Source: Alphaproteobacteria bacterium (lineage in GTDB: Bacteria > Pseudomonadota > Alphaproteobacteria > DSM-16000 > Inquilinaceae). From it: a stretch of DNA of 6,235 bases. Each line of letters starts with the position of its first letter. Position 1 is the first letter of the stretch. The notes under the pieces were generated by a model. It was not told the origin of the DNA. It made no database searches and saw nothing but the letters and a program-made list of their open reading frames with translations. Where the stretch lies: contig JAJUFW010000190.1 of NCBI GenBank assembly GCA_029263555.1, positions 1 through 6,235 of the forward strand. Direction: 5' to 3'. The position numbers were made by a program, and so were the translations under genes. Positions 1 to 6,235 of the stretch are shown here, one piece after another.

Positions 1-1442
1 CCCTCTAGGGTGATGCGGGATGCCGCGCCGGGGGCGGACTCCTCGTAAGGGGAGACGATGGTGCGGATCAGGGCGTCCAGCTGGATCCTGCGCTCATCGG
101 GCCCTTCCTGCCCGTCCTCGGGCACGAGCGTGAGATCGAGGGCCCGGGCCAGCGCCGCCAATCGCGCCCGGACCGCATGCGCCAGTTCCTCCGGAGTCCG
201 CGCGGACCGTGCGCTCAAGGAGACGACGCTGCTTGCCAGCGCGAACAGGTTCTTGACCCGGTGATGCATCTCCCGGATGTGCAGCTTCTGCTGCTCCAGC
301 ATGCGCCGGCGCTCGGTAATGTCCCGGGCGATCTTCGATGCACCGATGATCCGGCCCCTCGCGTCCCTGACCGGGGAAACGGTCAGCGAGATCTCGACGA
401 GCGATCCGTCCTTACGCTGCCGCAGCGTCTCGAAGTGATCGACCCTCTCGCCCCGGCGGAGCCGCTCCAGGATCTGAGGCTCCTCGTCCAGGCGGTCGGG
501 CGGAATGATGACCGTTATCGGCTCGCCGATGACCTCGTCGGTTTTGTAGCCGAACAGGCGTTCGGCGCCTCCGTTCCAGCTCGTGATGATGCCGTCGAGG
601 TCCTTGCTGATGATGGCGTCGTCCGAGAATTCCACGATTGCGGCCAGCCGTCGTGAATAATCCCCGCCTCGTTCGCGCTCGGTGACGTCCACAAGGGTAT
701 TGACGGTGCCGAGAAGGTGGCCGGTGTCGTCCCTGATCGGCGTCGGGTAGGCAAGCAGGGGGCTGAAGCTTCCGTCCGGCCGTTCGGCAAGGATCTCGAC
801 CCCCTTGTGCGCCCGGCCGTCCTCCAGGGCGTGGGCCATGGGGCTGTCGGCGTAGTCCATCGGCCGGCCGTCGGGCCAGCGCAGGCGCCACGACATGCAC
901 CATCTCTCCTCGACCGGGTCGGGAGCGGACCCCCAAAGCGCGATCGTCGCCGGATTGCAGAAGGTGACGCGGCCATCGGCATCGGTCGTGTAGACCGCGA
1001 CCGGCAGCTCTTCCAGCAGCTCCAGCGCCCGACGCTCCTGGACGGGTATGTGCGTCCGCACAAGGCTGCGACCGGTGATGTCGTGGAAGCTGCAGACCGC
1101 ACCGCCGAGCGACCCGTCATCAGCCATGACGGGATCGACATTGGCCAGCAGCCGGACGCGGGATCCGTCGGGCTGTTCGAACAGCAGCTCCCGGTTCCGT
1201 TCGGACACGCCGGTGCTCAGGACCCTGGCCATCGGACTGTCGCTCGGGTCCAGCGCCTCTCCTGCCGGGGTGAAGAGTCGGGAGGATGCGAAGAAGCGCT
1301 CCCGCGACGTTCCGGCTTCCGGAGACTGGCCCCAAAGTTCGGCCGCCTGCCGGTTGTACCGAAGGATCGCTCCTTGCCGGTCGCATACGCAGACGCCTGT
1401 CGGCAGCAAGTCGAGGAGATGTTCGGGTAAGCTGAAATTCAT
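1..1442 (-). CDS. Multi-PAS HWE-family sensor histidine kinase (C-terminus beyond left edge)
   Basis: Partial gene of 480 codons, open to the left edge. The protein should autophosphorylate on histidine in response to a cytoplasmic signal and pass the phosphate to a response regulator that is not in the window. Three PAS domains are readable: about residues 8-123, 138-255 and 262-378. Each ends in a D-I/V-T linker motif (DITGR, DVTER, DITER). A short coiled linker (380-392) leads to the HWE/HisKA_2-type dimerisation box EMHHRVKNLFALASSVV, with H394 the probable phospho-acceptor. The following region (PEELAHAVRARLAALARA) is typical of HWE kinases. The N and G boxes of the ATPase domain lie outside. 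There is no transmembrane segment or signal peptide, so it should be cytosolic. The ATG at 1442-1440 was chosen because PAS1 begins directly after it; its ribosome site (GGTAGA) is weak. No LOV cysteine motif or FixL-like haem signature is evident, so the ligand is unknown. Family assignment is firm; signal and partner are not. Confidence 0.93.
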   Translation of the reverse strand, partial: MNFSLPEHLLDLLPTGVCVCDRQGAILRYNRQAAELWGQSPEAGTSRERFFASSRLFTPAGEALDPSDSPMARVLSTGVSERNRELLFEQPDGSRVRLLANVDPVMADDGSLGGAVCSFHDITGRSLVRTHIPVQERRALELLEELPVAVYTTDADGRVTFCNPATIALWGSAPDPVEERWCMSWRLRWPDGRPMDYADSPMAHALEDGRAHKGVEILAERPDGSFSPLLAYPTPIRDDTGHLLGTVNTLVDVTERERGGDYSRRLAAIVEFSDDAIISKDLDGIITSWNGGAERLFGYKTDEVIGEPITVIIPPDRLDEEPQILERLRRGERVDHFETLRQRKDGSLVEISLTVSPVRDARGRIIGASKIARDITERRRMLEQQKLHIREMHHRVKNLFALASSVVSLSARSARTPEELAHAVRARLAALARALDLTLVPEDGQEGPDERRIQLDALIRTIVSPYEESAPGAASRITLE

Positions 1443-1715
1443 TCTACCGTATATGGGCTGGGAGCCGCTTGCCCGCTCCGGAAGGCCTTCGAGGCAGATC
1501 CGATCATGGCTTTGTGGCGATTGGTCCGATGCCGCGTTGCGGCATTTGCGATCCGGCAACGGTCGGTCGTCGGCAATGGGTGGAGCGGGGAGTGCACGAC
1601 CGTTTCGGGCGCCAAGGATACCCCAGATCGCAGTCCTTGGACACTGCGGCGACAAGCCTTCCGGCGCGGTGAAACTTCGGCGCGGAACGGGAGTTTGTCA
1701 TGGGACGAGCTGGCC
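1443..1715. other. Divergent intergenic region between kinase and FRG gene
   Basis: These 273 bases separate two genes transcribed away from each other, so promoters for both should lie here. I could not identify a convincing -35/-10 pair for either direction. Open frames cross the region, including an in-frame upstream extension of the FRG gene, but their translations look like GC-rich read-through without domain character. The only clear structure is the inverted repeat at 1529-1545. Confidence 0.6.
1529..1545. promoter_or_regulatory. Perfect inverted repeat, possible operator or RNA hairpin
   Basis: ATGCCGC-GTT-GCGGCAT has 7-bp perfect arms around a 3-base centre, and a flanking G/T pair could extend it as RNA. 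It lies 87 bp beyond the kinase start and 171 bp before the FRG start. No T-tract follows on either strand, so it is unlikely to be a terminator. It could be an operator or a leader hairpin; a chance occurrence in GC-rich DNA is also possible. Confidence 0.35.
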
Positions 1716-2513
1716 ATGGCAGGCATGACGCAAGAAACCCGGTCCACTCCCTACAAGCGTTTCCTCGACTGGATCGACACCTATAAGGGGCGATCGGTGC
1801 TCTATCGCGGCATAGACGACCGCCGGCAGATGTGGCCGGCGGCCGTCCGCTCCTTCTTCTGCTCCCAGGGGGACGAGCCGGGAGCGGCCGATGCCGAGAG
1901 CCTCCGGCGGTTCCGCCGCTACGAGGCCCGGATGTTCGAAAGCTTCAAGCGCGAGGCCGTTCTTCTGGCCGACAGGGTCCCGGCCGACGACTGGCAATGG
2001 CTGGCCCTGGCGCAGCATTTCGGTCTGCCGACCCGCCTTCTTGACTGGTCGCGAAGCCCGCTCGTCGGGATCTACTTCGCCGTCACCGGCGATGCGCGAC
2101 GTCCGGCCTGGATCTACGCCTATGACTGGGGCCCGATCGGCAACGATGACGGTCTGCTCCTGGGGCCCGACTGGTACAGCGAGCGTCCGCCGCTCGAGTT
2201 CGACGGCGATATCGCGCGGATCGCGCCGCCGATCATCGAGGCGCGGATGGCGGCCCAGGAGGGCATCTTCACGATCCAGGGAAACCCGCTGCAGGATGTG
2301 CATGAGGTCGCCGGCGGCAGGCTGCGGTTCTACGAAGTGCCGGCACGGGACCGCGGCGAGATTCAGGCGGACCTCTACCGGCTTGGCATAAGCGCGGCCG
2401 CATTGTTCCGGGATCTTGCAGGCCTTGCCGAAACCCAGCGCTGGGTCTCTGAAACCTATGTGCCCCAGGCATCCCGTGGCAGTCGCGACGGGAACGTCCC
2501 AGGGCATGCCTGA
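1716..2513 (+). CDS. FRG domain-containing protein
   Basis: A 265-residue protein that is essentially one FRG domain. The naming motif appears as Y30-R31-G32 (VLYRGIDD). The family's most conserved block is clear at 100-115 (QHFGLPTRLLDWSRSP) and runs into a hydrophobic strand (LVGIYFAV). QEGIFTIQ at 181-188 and the C-terminal RLGISAAALFRDLAGLAE at 222-239 match conserved later blocks. No signal peptide or membrane segment is seen, so it is probably cytosolic. The biochemical activity of FRG domains is not established to my knowledge; they are often seen in accessory or defence-like contexts, which is suggestive only. I prefer the ATG at 1716, preceded by GGGACGAG at a 6-base gap; the ATG at 1725 is an alternative. 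An in-frame ATG at 1506 would add 70 residues without domain character. The gene may be co-transcribed with the repeat protein 91 bp downstream. Confidence 0.9.
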   Translation: MAGMTQETRSTPYKRFLDWIDTYKGRSVLYRGIDDRRQMWPAAVRSFFCSQGDEPGAADAESLRRFRRYEARMFESFKREAVLLADRVPADDWQWLALAQHFGLPTRLLDWSRSPLVGIYFAVTGDARRPAWIYAYDWGPIGNDDGLLLGPDWYSERPPLEFDGDIARIAPPIIEARMAAQEGIFTIQGNPLQDVHEVAGGRLRFYEVPARDRGEIQADLYRLGISAAALFRDLAGLAETQRWVSETYVPQASRGSRDGNVPGHA

Positions 2514-2527
2514 CCGGGCCAGGGGGT

Positions 2528-2541
2528 GGCGGCCCTCCGCC
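2528..2541 (+). other. Small stem-loop just after the FRG stop codon
   Basis: GGCGG-CCCT-CCGCC forms a 5-bp GC-only stem with a 4-base loop, starting 15 bases after the FRG stop. There is no following U-run, so it is not a canonical intrinsic terminator. It may have no function. Confidence 0.2.
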
Positions 2542-2567
2542 GGCTGGCATCCGATCGCGACGTCAAC

Positions 2568-2584
2568 CCGGAGACGATCTCCGG
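2568..2584 (+). promoter_or_regulatory. Leader hairpin upstream of the repeat-protein ribosome site
   Basis: CCGGAGA-CGA-TCTCCGG is a perfect 7-bp inverted repeat around 3 bases, ending 6 bases before the purine-rich ribosome site. With no T-run it is a poor terminator. It could stabilise an mRNA end, influence ribosome access, or serve as a DNA-binding palindrome. The role is inference. Confidence 0.35.
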
Positions 2585-2590
2585 TCGTGC

Positions 2591-2604
2591 GGGGAGGAGG
2601 GAGG
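2591..2604 (+). promoter_or_regulatory. Strong ribosome binding site deciding the repeat-protein start
   Basis: GGGGAGGAGGGAGG directly precedes the ATG at 2605. It contains AGGAGG with a 4-base gap to the start and GGGGAGG with a 7-base gap. This and the membrane-anchor-like residues that follow fix the start at 2605, although the frame stays open upstream to 2416 inside the FRG gene. Confidence 0.8.
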
Positions 2605-5600
2605 ATGAGGAAGATCATCGTGGGCTGCTCGGCCGTGGCGATCCTCACCGCCGCCGTCGGCTATACCGGAGCGCAGCTATACGCCAACGCCAGGCTTCAC
2701 GCGATGATCGAGGACGTGAAGCGGTCGCTGCCCCCCGGCTTCTCCCTCACCTACGGCGATGTCGGAAGCATCCTCGTCTCTGAAACCGTCCAGATCAGGG
2801 AGGTCGAGCTCACTACGCCGGACGGCGGGATCATTCGGATCGAGAAAATCTTCCTGTCGGATGCCCAGAGGGTGCCGGACGGCGGCATCACCGCGGCCAG
2901 AATCGTGGTGGAAGGCATCGAGGGCACCGGAATCGTCGGAACTCTGGTCATCGACCGGCTGGATGTCACGGACGTCACCTTGCCGGCGCGCTCCTTCGGC
3001 GACGCCTCGCCCGCGCCGGCGCTGGGGCGGGCCCGCGCGGGCAATGTGCGTATCGGATCTGCACGACTCGATGCCGCAGAGAGCGCGCTCGGATTCCGGT
3101 CGGCGATCCTGACGGACTTGGATGGCCGCCGCCTGAATGGGCTTTCCGTGCAAGGGGCGGAGTTCGAATTCGCGACGGGCCAGGATCCGGAAGGCCTCGG
3201 GCTCAGCATCGACAAGGTCTCGTTCTCCGGGATCGAGGCGGGCGACGACGGGCTGATCGGGGCCAAGAGGGTCGTGGCCGACGCGGTCGAGGTCGGCGGC
3301 GATCCCGGAACGGTCGTGGTGGACAAGCTGGACATCACGGGGGCGAGCTTTCCGTCCCTACCGCCCGTGGCGAGGCCGGGCGGGGCCGTCCTTGACCTCG
3401 TGAGCGCAAAGGACGTAGCGATCCGCGGCGCCCGGGTTACAGGAGACGAGGTCGCGATGGAGTTCCGGTCGGCGGTCCTGAGCGGAATTGCCGGCCGCCG
3501 GCTCGACACCCTGTCGGTTCAGGGCGCCGAGATCGAACTGTCGAAGGGCGGACGGTCGCGACCCGTCGGGATAAACGTCGACAAGGTCTCGTTCTCGGGC
3601 ATCGTGGCGGGAAATGACGGGCAGATCGGAGCCGAAAAGATCGTGGCCGGCGCGGTCGAGGTCGGCGCCGACCCCGGAAGGGTCTTCCTGGACGGGTTCG
3701 ACATCACGGGGGCGAGCTTTCCGGGGCGGTTGGGCGCGGCCGAGACGGCCGGGCATATTCTCGACCTTATGAGCGCGCGGAACGTGGCGGTCCGTGGCGC
3801 CCGGCTCGTCGGGGGGGAGGGCGAGATCGGATTTCGGTCGGCGGTCCTCTCAGGAGTTGCCGGCCGCCGGTTCGACAGCCTGTCGGTTCAGGGGGCCGAG
3901 ATCGAATTGTCGGAGGGCATGCGATCCGCACCCCTCGGAATCAGTGTCGAGAGATTCTCGCTCGCGGGCGTCGGGCAGGTTGCCGAAGGCAAGCTCGGCG
4001 TCGAGAGGATCGTCGCCGATGCGGTCGAGGTCGGGGGAGAGGGCGGGACCTTTCTTCTGGACCGGCTGGACGTCACGCGGGCAGCCTATCCCGAGCGGGC
4101 GCTGGCGGACTATTCTCTCACCGATGTGCTTGACCTTCTGAGCGCGAAGCACATCCAGGTCCGGGGTGGGCGTCTTTCGGCCCGAGAGGCGGCATTCGGC
4201 TTCCGGCTGGCGATCCTGACCGGGCTGGACGACCGTCGGCTTGAGGAGCTGTCGATTTCCGGCGCCGAACTCGCAGTCGCCGAAGGGCGCGATCCCCGGA
4301 TGATCGAGATCAAGGTCGACCGGCTCTCGCTTGCCGGGATCGAGAAGGCGGCGCGGGGCACGATCGGCGCCGAAAAGATCCTGGCGGATGCGGTCGCGAT
4401 CGGCGAGGGGGACCGGACCCTGGTCGTGGATCGGCTCGACGTCACCCAGGCGACCTTCCCCGGCCCGTCGGTCGGGGGAACGTCGTTTGCCGAGGCGCTC
4501 GGTCAGCTCACGGCAAAGACCGTCTGGGTCCGCGGGGCGAGACTCACCGGCGACCGGACGGCTCTCGGCTTCCAGTCCCTGGTCGTTAGCGGCTTCGGCG
4601 ACCGGAAGATGGACGGGCTGTCGATCGTCGGCGCGAAGATCTCGCTTGTGAGCCCGGCGGATCCGCGCGCCATCGGCATCAGCGTGCAGAACCTTTCGCT
4701 GTCGGGGATCGGGGAGTCCGTCGACGGCATCATCGGCGCCGAAAAGATAGTGGCGGACGCGGTCGAGCTGGGACGTGAGGACGGAACGGTCGTCTTCGAC
4801 AAGCTCGACATCACTCGCGCTGCGTTTCCGCGTGGACCGTTCGCCGATGGATCCCTGGCCGACATCCTCGACGACATCAGTGCCGAGAATATCTGGATCC
4901 GCGGCGCCCGTCTTGCTGCGGAAACGGGCGCCCTCGATTTCGGAGAGGCGGTCATCACGGACGTTCGGGACGAAAGGATCGGGGGGCTGACGCTCAACGA
5001 TGCGCGTCTCGAAATCCGGGACGGCCGGCATCCGGGCGTGGTCGAAATGGCGTCCTTCAAGGTCGGCGACATCGACCTTCATCGCCTGCGCGCGATGCCG
5101 ACCGATCCGCTTCGGGCGATAGACCGGTTCCGGATCGTCGGCATGACCGCCGAGTTCGAGCAGGGCTGGAAGTTCGCGGTCGAGGATTTCCTGGTGCTGG
5201 ACATCAATGCCGCGGGCGCGGTCGTCACCGGGTTCGACGCGACGCTCACCGGCCTGTCCTTCGCGGTCGCGGACATCCGCAACGAGGGAATCCGAGCCTT
5301 CCTGTTCGGGCTTGGATACCGGTCGGTGACCGTCGACGGGGCGGTTAGCCCGCGATATGACCCGGAAGTGAGGGTGCAGCGCCTGGACGGGCTGTCGCTC
5401 GTTCTCAGGGACGGGGGAAGGGTCGAGGGCTTCCTTTCCCTGGGCGGGCTGGGGCCGGAAATCTTCCGGCTTTCGTCCTGGCCCGGGACGGTATTCGCCT
5501 CGCTGATGAACACGACCCTTCGGGGGGTCGAGCTCCGGTACACGGATGCCTCCCTTATCGGGCGCCTGGTCGACGCGTCCGCGCGGCCGGACGCGGGGGA

Positions 5601-5838
5601 TGCGGCCTCCGTCCGGGCGGCGTTCCAGGATCGGGCCGTCCAGGCGGTCGGCGGCCCTAAGACGCGCTTCGGCCGCGAACTGTCCGGGGCGCTCGGCGCA
5701 TTCTTCCGGAAATCGGGGCAGCTCGTGATCGCGGTCGCGCCGCCGGAGGCGGTGCCGCTCGTCGTCTTCGTCGGCCAGATGATCGCGGAGCCTGGCCCGG
5801 CGGCCGACCGGTTCGGCCTAACCGCCGCCCATCGTTGA
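2605..5838 (+). CDS. Membrane-anchored tandem-repeat protein, AsmA/DUF945-like architecture
   Basis: A 1077-residue protein I cannot name. After MRK comes one hydrophobic segment (about 4-25), predicted to anchor it in the inner membrane with the rest in the periplasm. Residues 30-75 (LPPGFSLTYGDV and the strands after it) resemble the start of YdgA/DUF945-type proteins. Residues about 58-825 are a tandem array with an exact 123-residue period: a diverged half unit, five complete units starting at residues 150, 273, 396, 519 and 642, and a last partial unit from 765. Recurrent motifs are RGARL, LSVQGAEIEL, IGAEKIVADAVEVG and VVDKLDIT-ASFP, which alternate like beta-strands. The tail (826-1077) has LGYRSVTVDGAV (from 903), LRYTDASLIGRLVD (from 977) and AFFRKSGQLVIAVAPPEAVPL near 1032-1052. 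These recall the C-terminal module of uncharacterised alphaproteobacterial AsmA/DUF945-like proteins. A structural or lipid-handling envelope role is a guess. No catalytic motif is visible. Confidence 0.93.
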   Translation: MRKIIVGCSAVAILTAAVGYTGAQLYANARLHAMIEDVKRSLPPGFSLTYGDVGSILVSETVQIREVELTTPDGGIIRIEKIFLSDAQRVPDGGITAARIVVEGIEGTGIVGTLVIDRLDVTDVTLPARSFGDASPAPALGRARAGNVRIGSARLDAAESALGFRSAILTDLDGRRLNGLSVQGAEFEFATGQDPEGLGLSIDKVSFSGIEAGDDGLIGAKRVVADAVEVGGDPGTVVVDKLDITGASFPSLPPVARPGGAVLDLVSAKDVAIRGARVTGDEVAMEFRSAVLSGIAGRRLDTLSVQGAEIELSKGGRSRPVGINVDKVSFSGIVAGNDGQIGAEKIVAGAVEVGADPGRVFLDGFDITGASFPGRLGAAETAGHILDLMSARNVAVRGARLVGGEGEIGFRSAVLSGVAGRRFDSLSVQGAEIELSEGMRSAPLGISVERFSLAGVGQVAEGKLGVERIVADAVEVGGEGGTFLLDRLDVTRAAYPERALADYSLTDVLDLLSAKHIQVRGGRLSAREAAFGFRLAILTGLDDRRLEELSISGAELAVAEGRDPRMIEIKVDRLSLAGIEKAARGTIGAEKILADAVAIGEGDRTLVVDRLDVTQATFPGPSVGGTSFAEALGQLTAKTVWVRGARLTGDRTALGFQSLVVSGFGDRKMDGLSIVGAKISLVSPADPRAIGISVQNLSLSGIGESVDGIIGAEKIVADAVELGREDGTVVFDKLDITRAAFPRGPFADGSLADILDDISAENIWIRGARLAAETGALDFGEAVITDVRDERIGGLTLNDARLEIRDGRHPGVVEMASFKVGDIDLHRLRAMPTDPLRAIDRFRIVGMTAEFEQGWKFAVEDFLVLDINAAGAVVTGFDATLTGLSFAVADIRNEGIRAFLFGLGYRSVTVDGAVSPRYDPEVRVQRLDGLSLVLRDGGRVEGFLSLGGLGPEIFRLSSWPGTVFASLMNTTLRGVELRYTDASLIGRLVDASARPDAGDAASVRAAFQDRAVQAVGGPKTRFGRELSGALGAFFRKSGQLVIAVAPPEAVPLVVFVGQMIAEPGPAADRFGLTAAHR
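2776..3051 (+). repeat. Repeat unit 0 (diverged, N-terminal partial)
   Basis: Residues about 58-149 align without gaps to unit 1 at an offset of exactly 123 residues. E80 matches D203, and VIDRLDVT (D117) matches VVDKLDIT (D240). Hand alignment of the best 51 positions gives roughly 18-19 identities. The first half of the unit is replaced by the membrane anchor and its linker. Confidence 0.7.
3052..3420 (+). repeat. Repeat unit 1 (369 bp, 123 residues)
   Basis: Complete unit, residues 150-272, beginning IGSARLDAAE. It shares 68 of 123 residues with unit 2 by hand count, with no gap. It contains a 24-bp stretch (3331-3354) identical to unit 2. Confidence 0.92.
3421..3789 (+). repeat. Repeat unit 2 (369 bp, 123 residues)
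   Basis: Complete unit, residues 273-395, beginning IRGARVTGDE. By hand count it is about 55% identical to unit 1 and 52% to unit 3. LSVQGAEIEL is identical in units 2 and 3. Confidence 0.93.
3790..4158 (+). repeat. Repeat unit 3 (369 bp, 123 residues)
   Basis: Complete unit, residues 396-518, beginning VRGARLVGGE. It matches unit 2 in 64 of 123 residues by hand count. It differs from units 1 and 2 around VERFSLAGVGQVAEG, where they share DKVSFSGI-AG. Confidence 0.92.
4159..4527 (+). repeat. Repeat unit 4 (369 bp, 123 residues)
   Basis: Complete unit, residues 519-641, beginning VRGGRLSARE. It keeps the period and the motifs IGAEKILADAV and VVDRLDVTQATFP. It replaces LSVQGAEIEL with LSISGAELAV, so it is more diverged from units 1-3. 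Confidence 0.9.
4528..4896 (+). repeat. Repeat unit 5 (369 bp, 123 residues)
   Basis: Complete unit, residues 642-764, beginning VRGARLTGDR. It contains IGAEKIVADAVELG and VFDKLDITRAAFP in register. Its end (GSLADILDDISAENI) resembles the ends of units 3 and 4 more than those of units 1 and 2. Confidence 0.9.
4897..5079 (+). repeat. Repeat unit 6 (C-terminal partial)
   Basis: Residues 765 to about 825, beginning IRGARLAAET, align in register with the first half of unit 5 (for example GALDF against TALGF, and LTLNDARLEI against LSIVGAKISL). The similarity then fades into the non-repeated tail. Confidence 0.75.
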
Positions 5839-5858
5839 ACCGAAAGGAACGATCCCTG

Positions 5859-6235
5859 TCAGTCCAGGGCGGTCATGTGGCGGATTGCCGTTTCCGGATC
5901 GCTCGTGACACGGGAGAGCTGCCCGGCCTCCATGATCAGGCAGAAGTCGCATCGGCGAAGCGTGGCCAGCCGATGCGTGACCATGAAGGTCGTGCGGCCC
6001 TCCATCAGGCGCTCGATGCCGCGCAGGATGGCGGCCTCGGTGGCGACGTCGACCGCGCTCGTCGGCTCGTCGAGGATCAGGATCGGTGCATCGCGCAGGA
6101 ATGCCCGCGCCAGCGACAGACGCTGGCGCTCGCCGCCGGAAAAGCGCATTCCCCGCTCGCCGCACAGCGTGTCGTAGCCGTCCGGCAGGCGTGCGATGAA
6201 GTCGTGGGCCTCGGCCGCCTGGGCGGCCTCCATGA
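5859..6235 (-). CDS. ABC exporter ATP-binding domain, C-terminal end (start beyond right edge)
   Basis: The last 124 readable residues of an ABC ATPase; the frame is open at the right edge. The visible sequence starts [22 protein letters not shown], the helical region before the signature that is typical of exporters fused to a transmembrane domain (MsbA-like). Signature [14 protein letters not shown], Walker B ILILDEP, D-loop SAVD and the switch histidine H87 (VTHR), counted from that methionine, are intact, so the ATPase looks functional. The Walker A motif, Q-loop and any membrane domain lie outside. The methionine at 6233 is almost certainly internal, because the conserved helix should continue upstream. 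Signature glutamine is glutamate here (SGGER), a common variant. The substrate cannot be told. The gene converges on the repeat-protein gene with only 20 bp between stop codons. Confidence 0.94.
   Translation of the reverse strand, partial: MEAAQAAEAHDFIARLPDGYDTLCGERGMRFSGGERQRLSLARAFLRDAPILILDEPTSAVDVATEAAILRGIERLMEGRTTFMVTHRLATLRRCDFCLIMEAGQLSRVTSDPETAIRHMTALD

Noticed and set aside
717..1430. A 237-codon plus-strand open frame across the kinase gene
   Set aside because: The minus strand of the same region reads continuously as PAS domains and an HWE box; the plus-strand product has no recognisable domain.
1506..1715. N-terminal extension of the FRG protein from the ATG at 1506
   Set aside because: The extra 70 residues look like translated intergenic DNA, the ATG lacks a good ribosome site, and the domain begins soon after 1716.
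1684..1715. GGAAC at 1684-1688 as an EcfG-type stress promoter for the FRG gene
   Set aside because: There is no GTT element at the expected 16-17 base spacing; it would also place transcription start at or beyond the start codon.
2605..2631. Lipobox-like IVGC at residues 5-8 of the repeat protein
   Set aside because: Only seven residues precede the cysteine and the hydrophobic stretch follows it, so it does not fit a lipoprotein signal peptide; a membrane anchor fits better.
1698..2648. A 316-codon open frame on the minus strand, antisense to the FRG gene
   Set aside because: The plus-strand frame carries the recognisable FRG motifs; the antisense product shows none and is typical GC-rich shadow coding.
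3052..4896. RTX-type calcium repeats or an adhesin, suggested by GGDPG and GDDG segments
   Set aside because: The nonapeptide GGxGxDxUx pattern is absent, the period is 123 residues, and there is an N-terminal anchor instead of a C-terminal secretion signal.
3052..4896. CRISPR-like or intergenic direct repeats
   Set aside because: The repeats are 369-bp coding units in one frame, not short repeats with unique spacers.
3850..5082. A 410-codon open frame on the minus strand, antisense to the repeat gene
   Set aside because: It lies wholly inside the repeat gene. Its openness follows from GC-rich codon bias copied through the repeats, and its translation is low-complexity D/R/P-rich without domain motifs.

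Overview
This window looks like a stretch of chromosome from a GC-rich alphaproteobacterium. The evidence is the strong G/C bias at third codon positions, an HWE-family sensor kinase (a family concentrated in Alphaproteobacteria) and an inner-membrane-anchored repeat protein of a type I associate with Rhodospirillales-like genomes. The order or genus is inference. I see no tRNA, rRNA, CRISPR array, insertion sequence or phage gene.

Layout, left to right. (1) <1-1442, minus strand: the N-terminal 480 codons of a soluble, multi-PAS HWE histidine kinase. It reads through without interruption and leaves the window just before its ATP-binding domain. (2) 1443-1715: a divergent intergenic region with one perfect inverted repeat and no promoter I can defend. 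(3) 1716-2513, plus strand: a 265-residue FRG-domain protein of unknown biochemical activity. (4) 2514-2604: a short gap with two small hairpins and a very strong Shine-Dalgarno. (5) 2605-5838, plus strand: a 1077-residue protein with an N-terminal membrane anchor, an in-register tandem array with an exact 123-residue (369-bp) period, and a C-terminal module recalling AsmA/DUF945-type periplasmic proteins. (6) 5859->6235, minus strand: the C-terminal end of the ATPase domain of an ABC exporter, convergent with the repeat gene across 20 bp.

How the genes relate. The kinase and the FRG gene are divergently arranged and could share a control region. The FRG gene and the repeat gene are co-directional, 91 bp apart, and may be co-transcribed. 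The ABC gene belongs to a different transcription unit. The most unusual element is the repeat protein: five complete units of exactly 123 residues with no insertion or deletion, flanked by diverged half-units that keep the same register. Its pairing with an FRG protein is worth testing as a possible functional module, but nothing in the sequence proves one.
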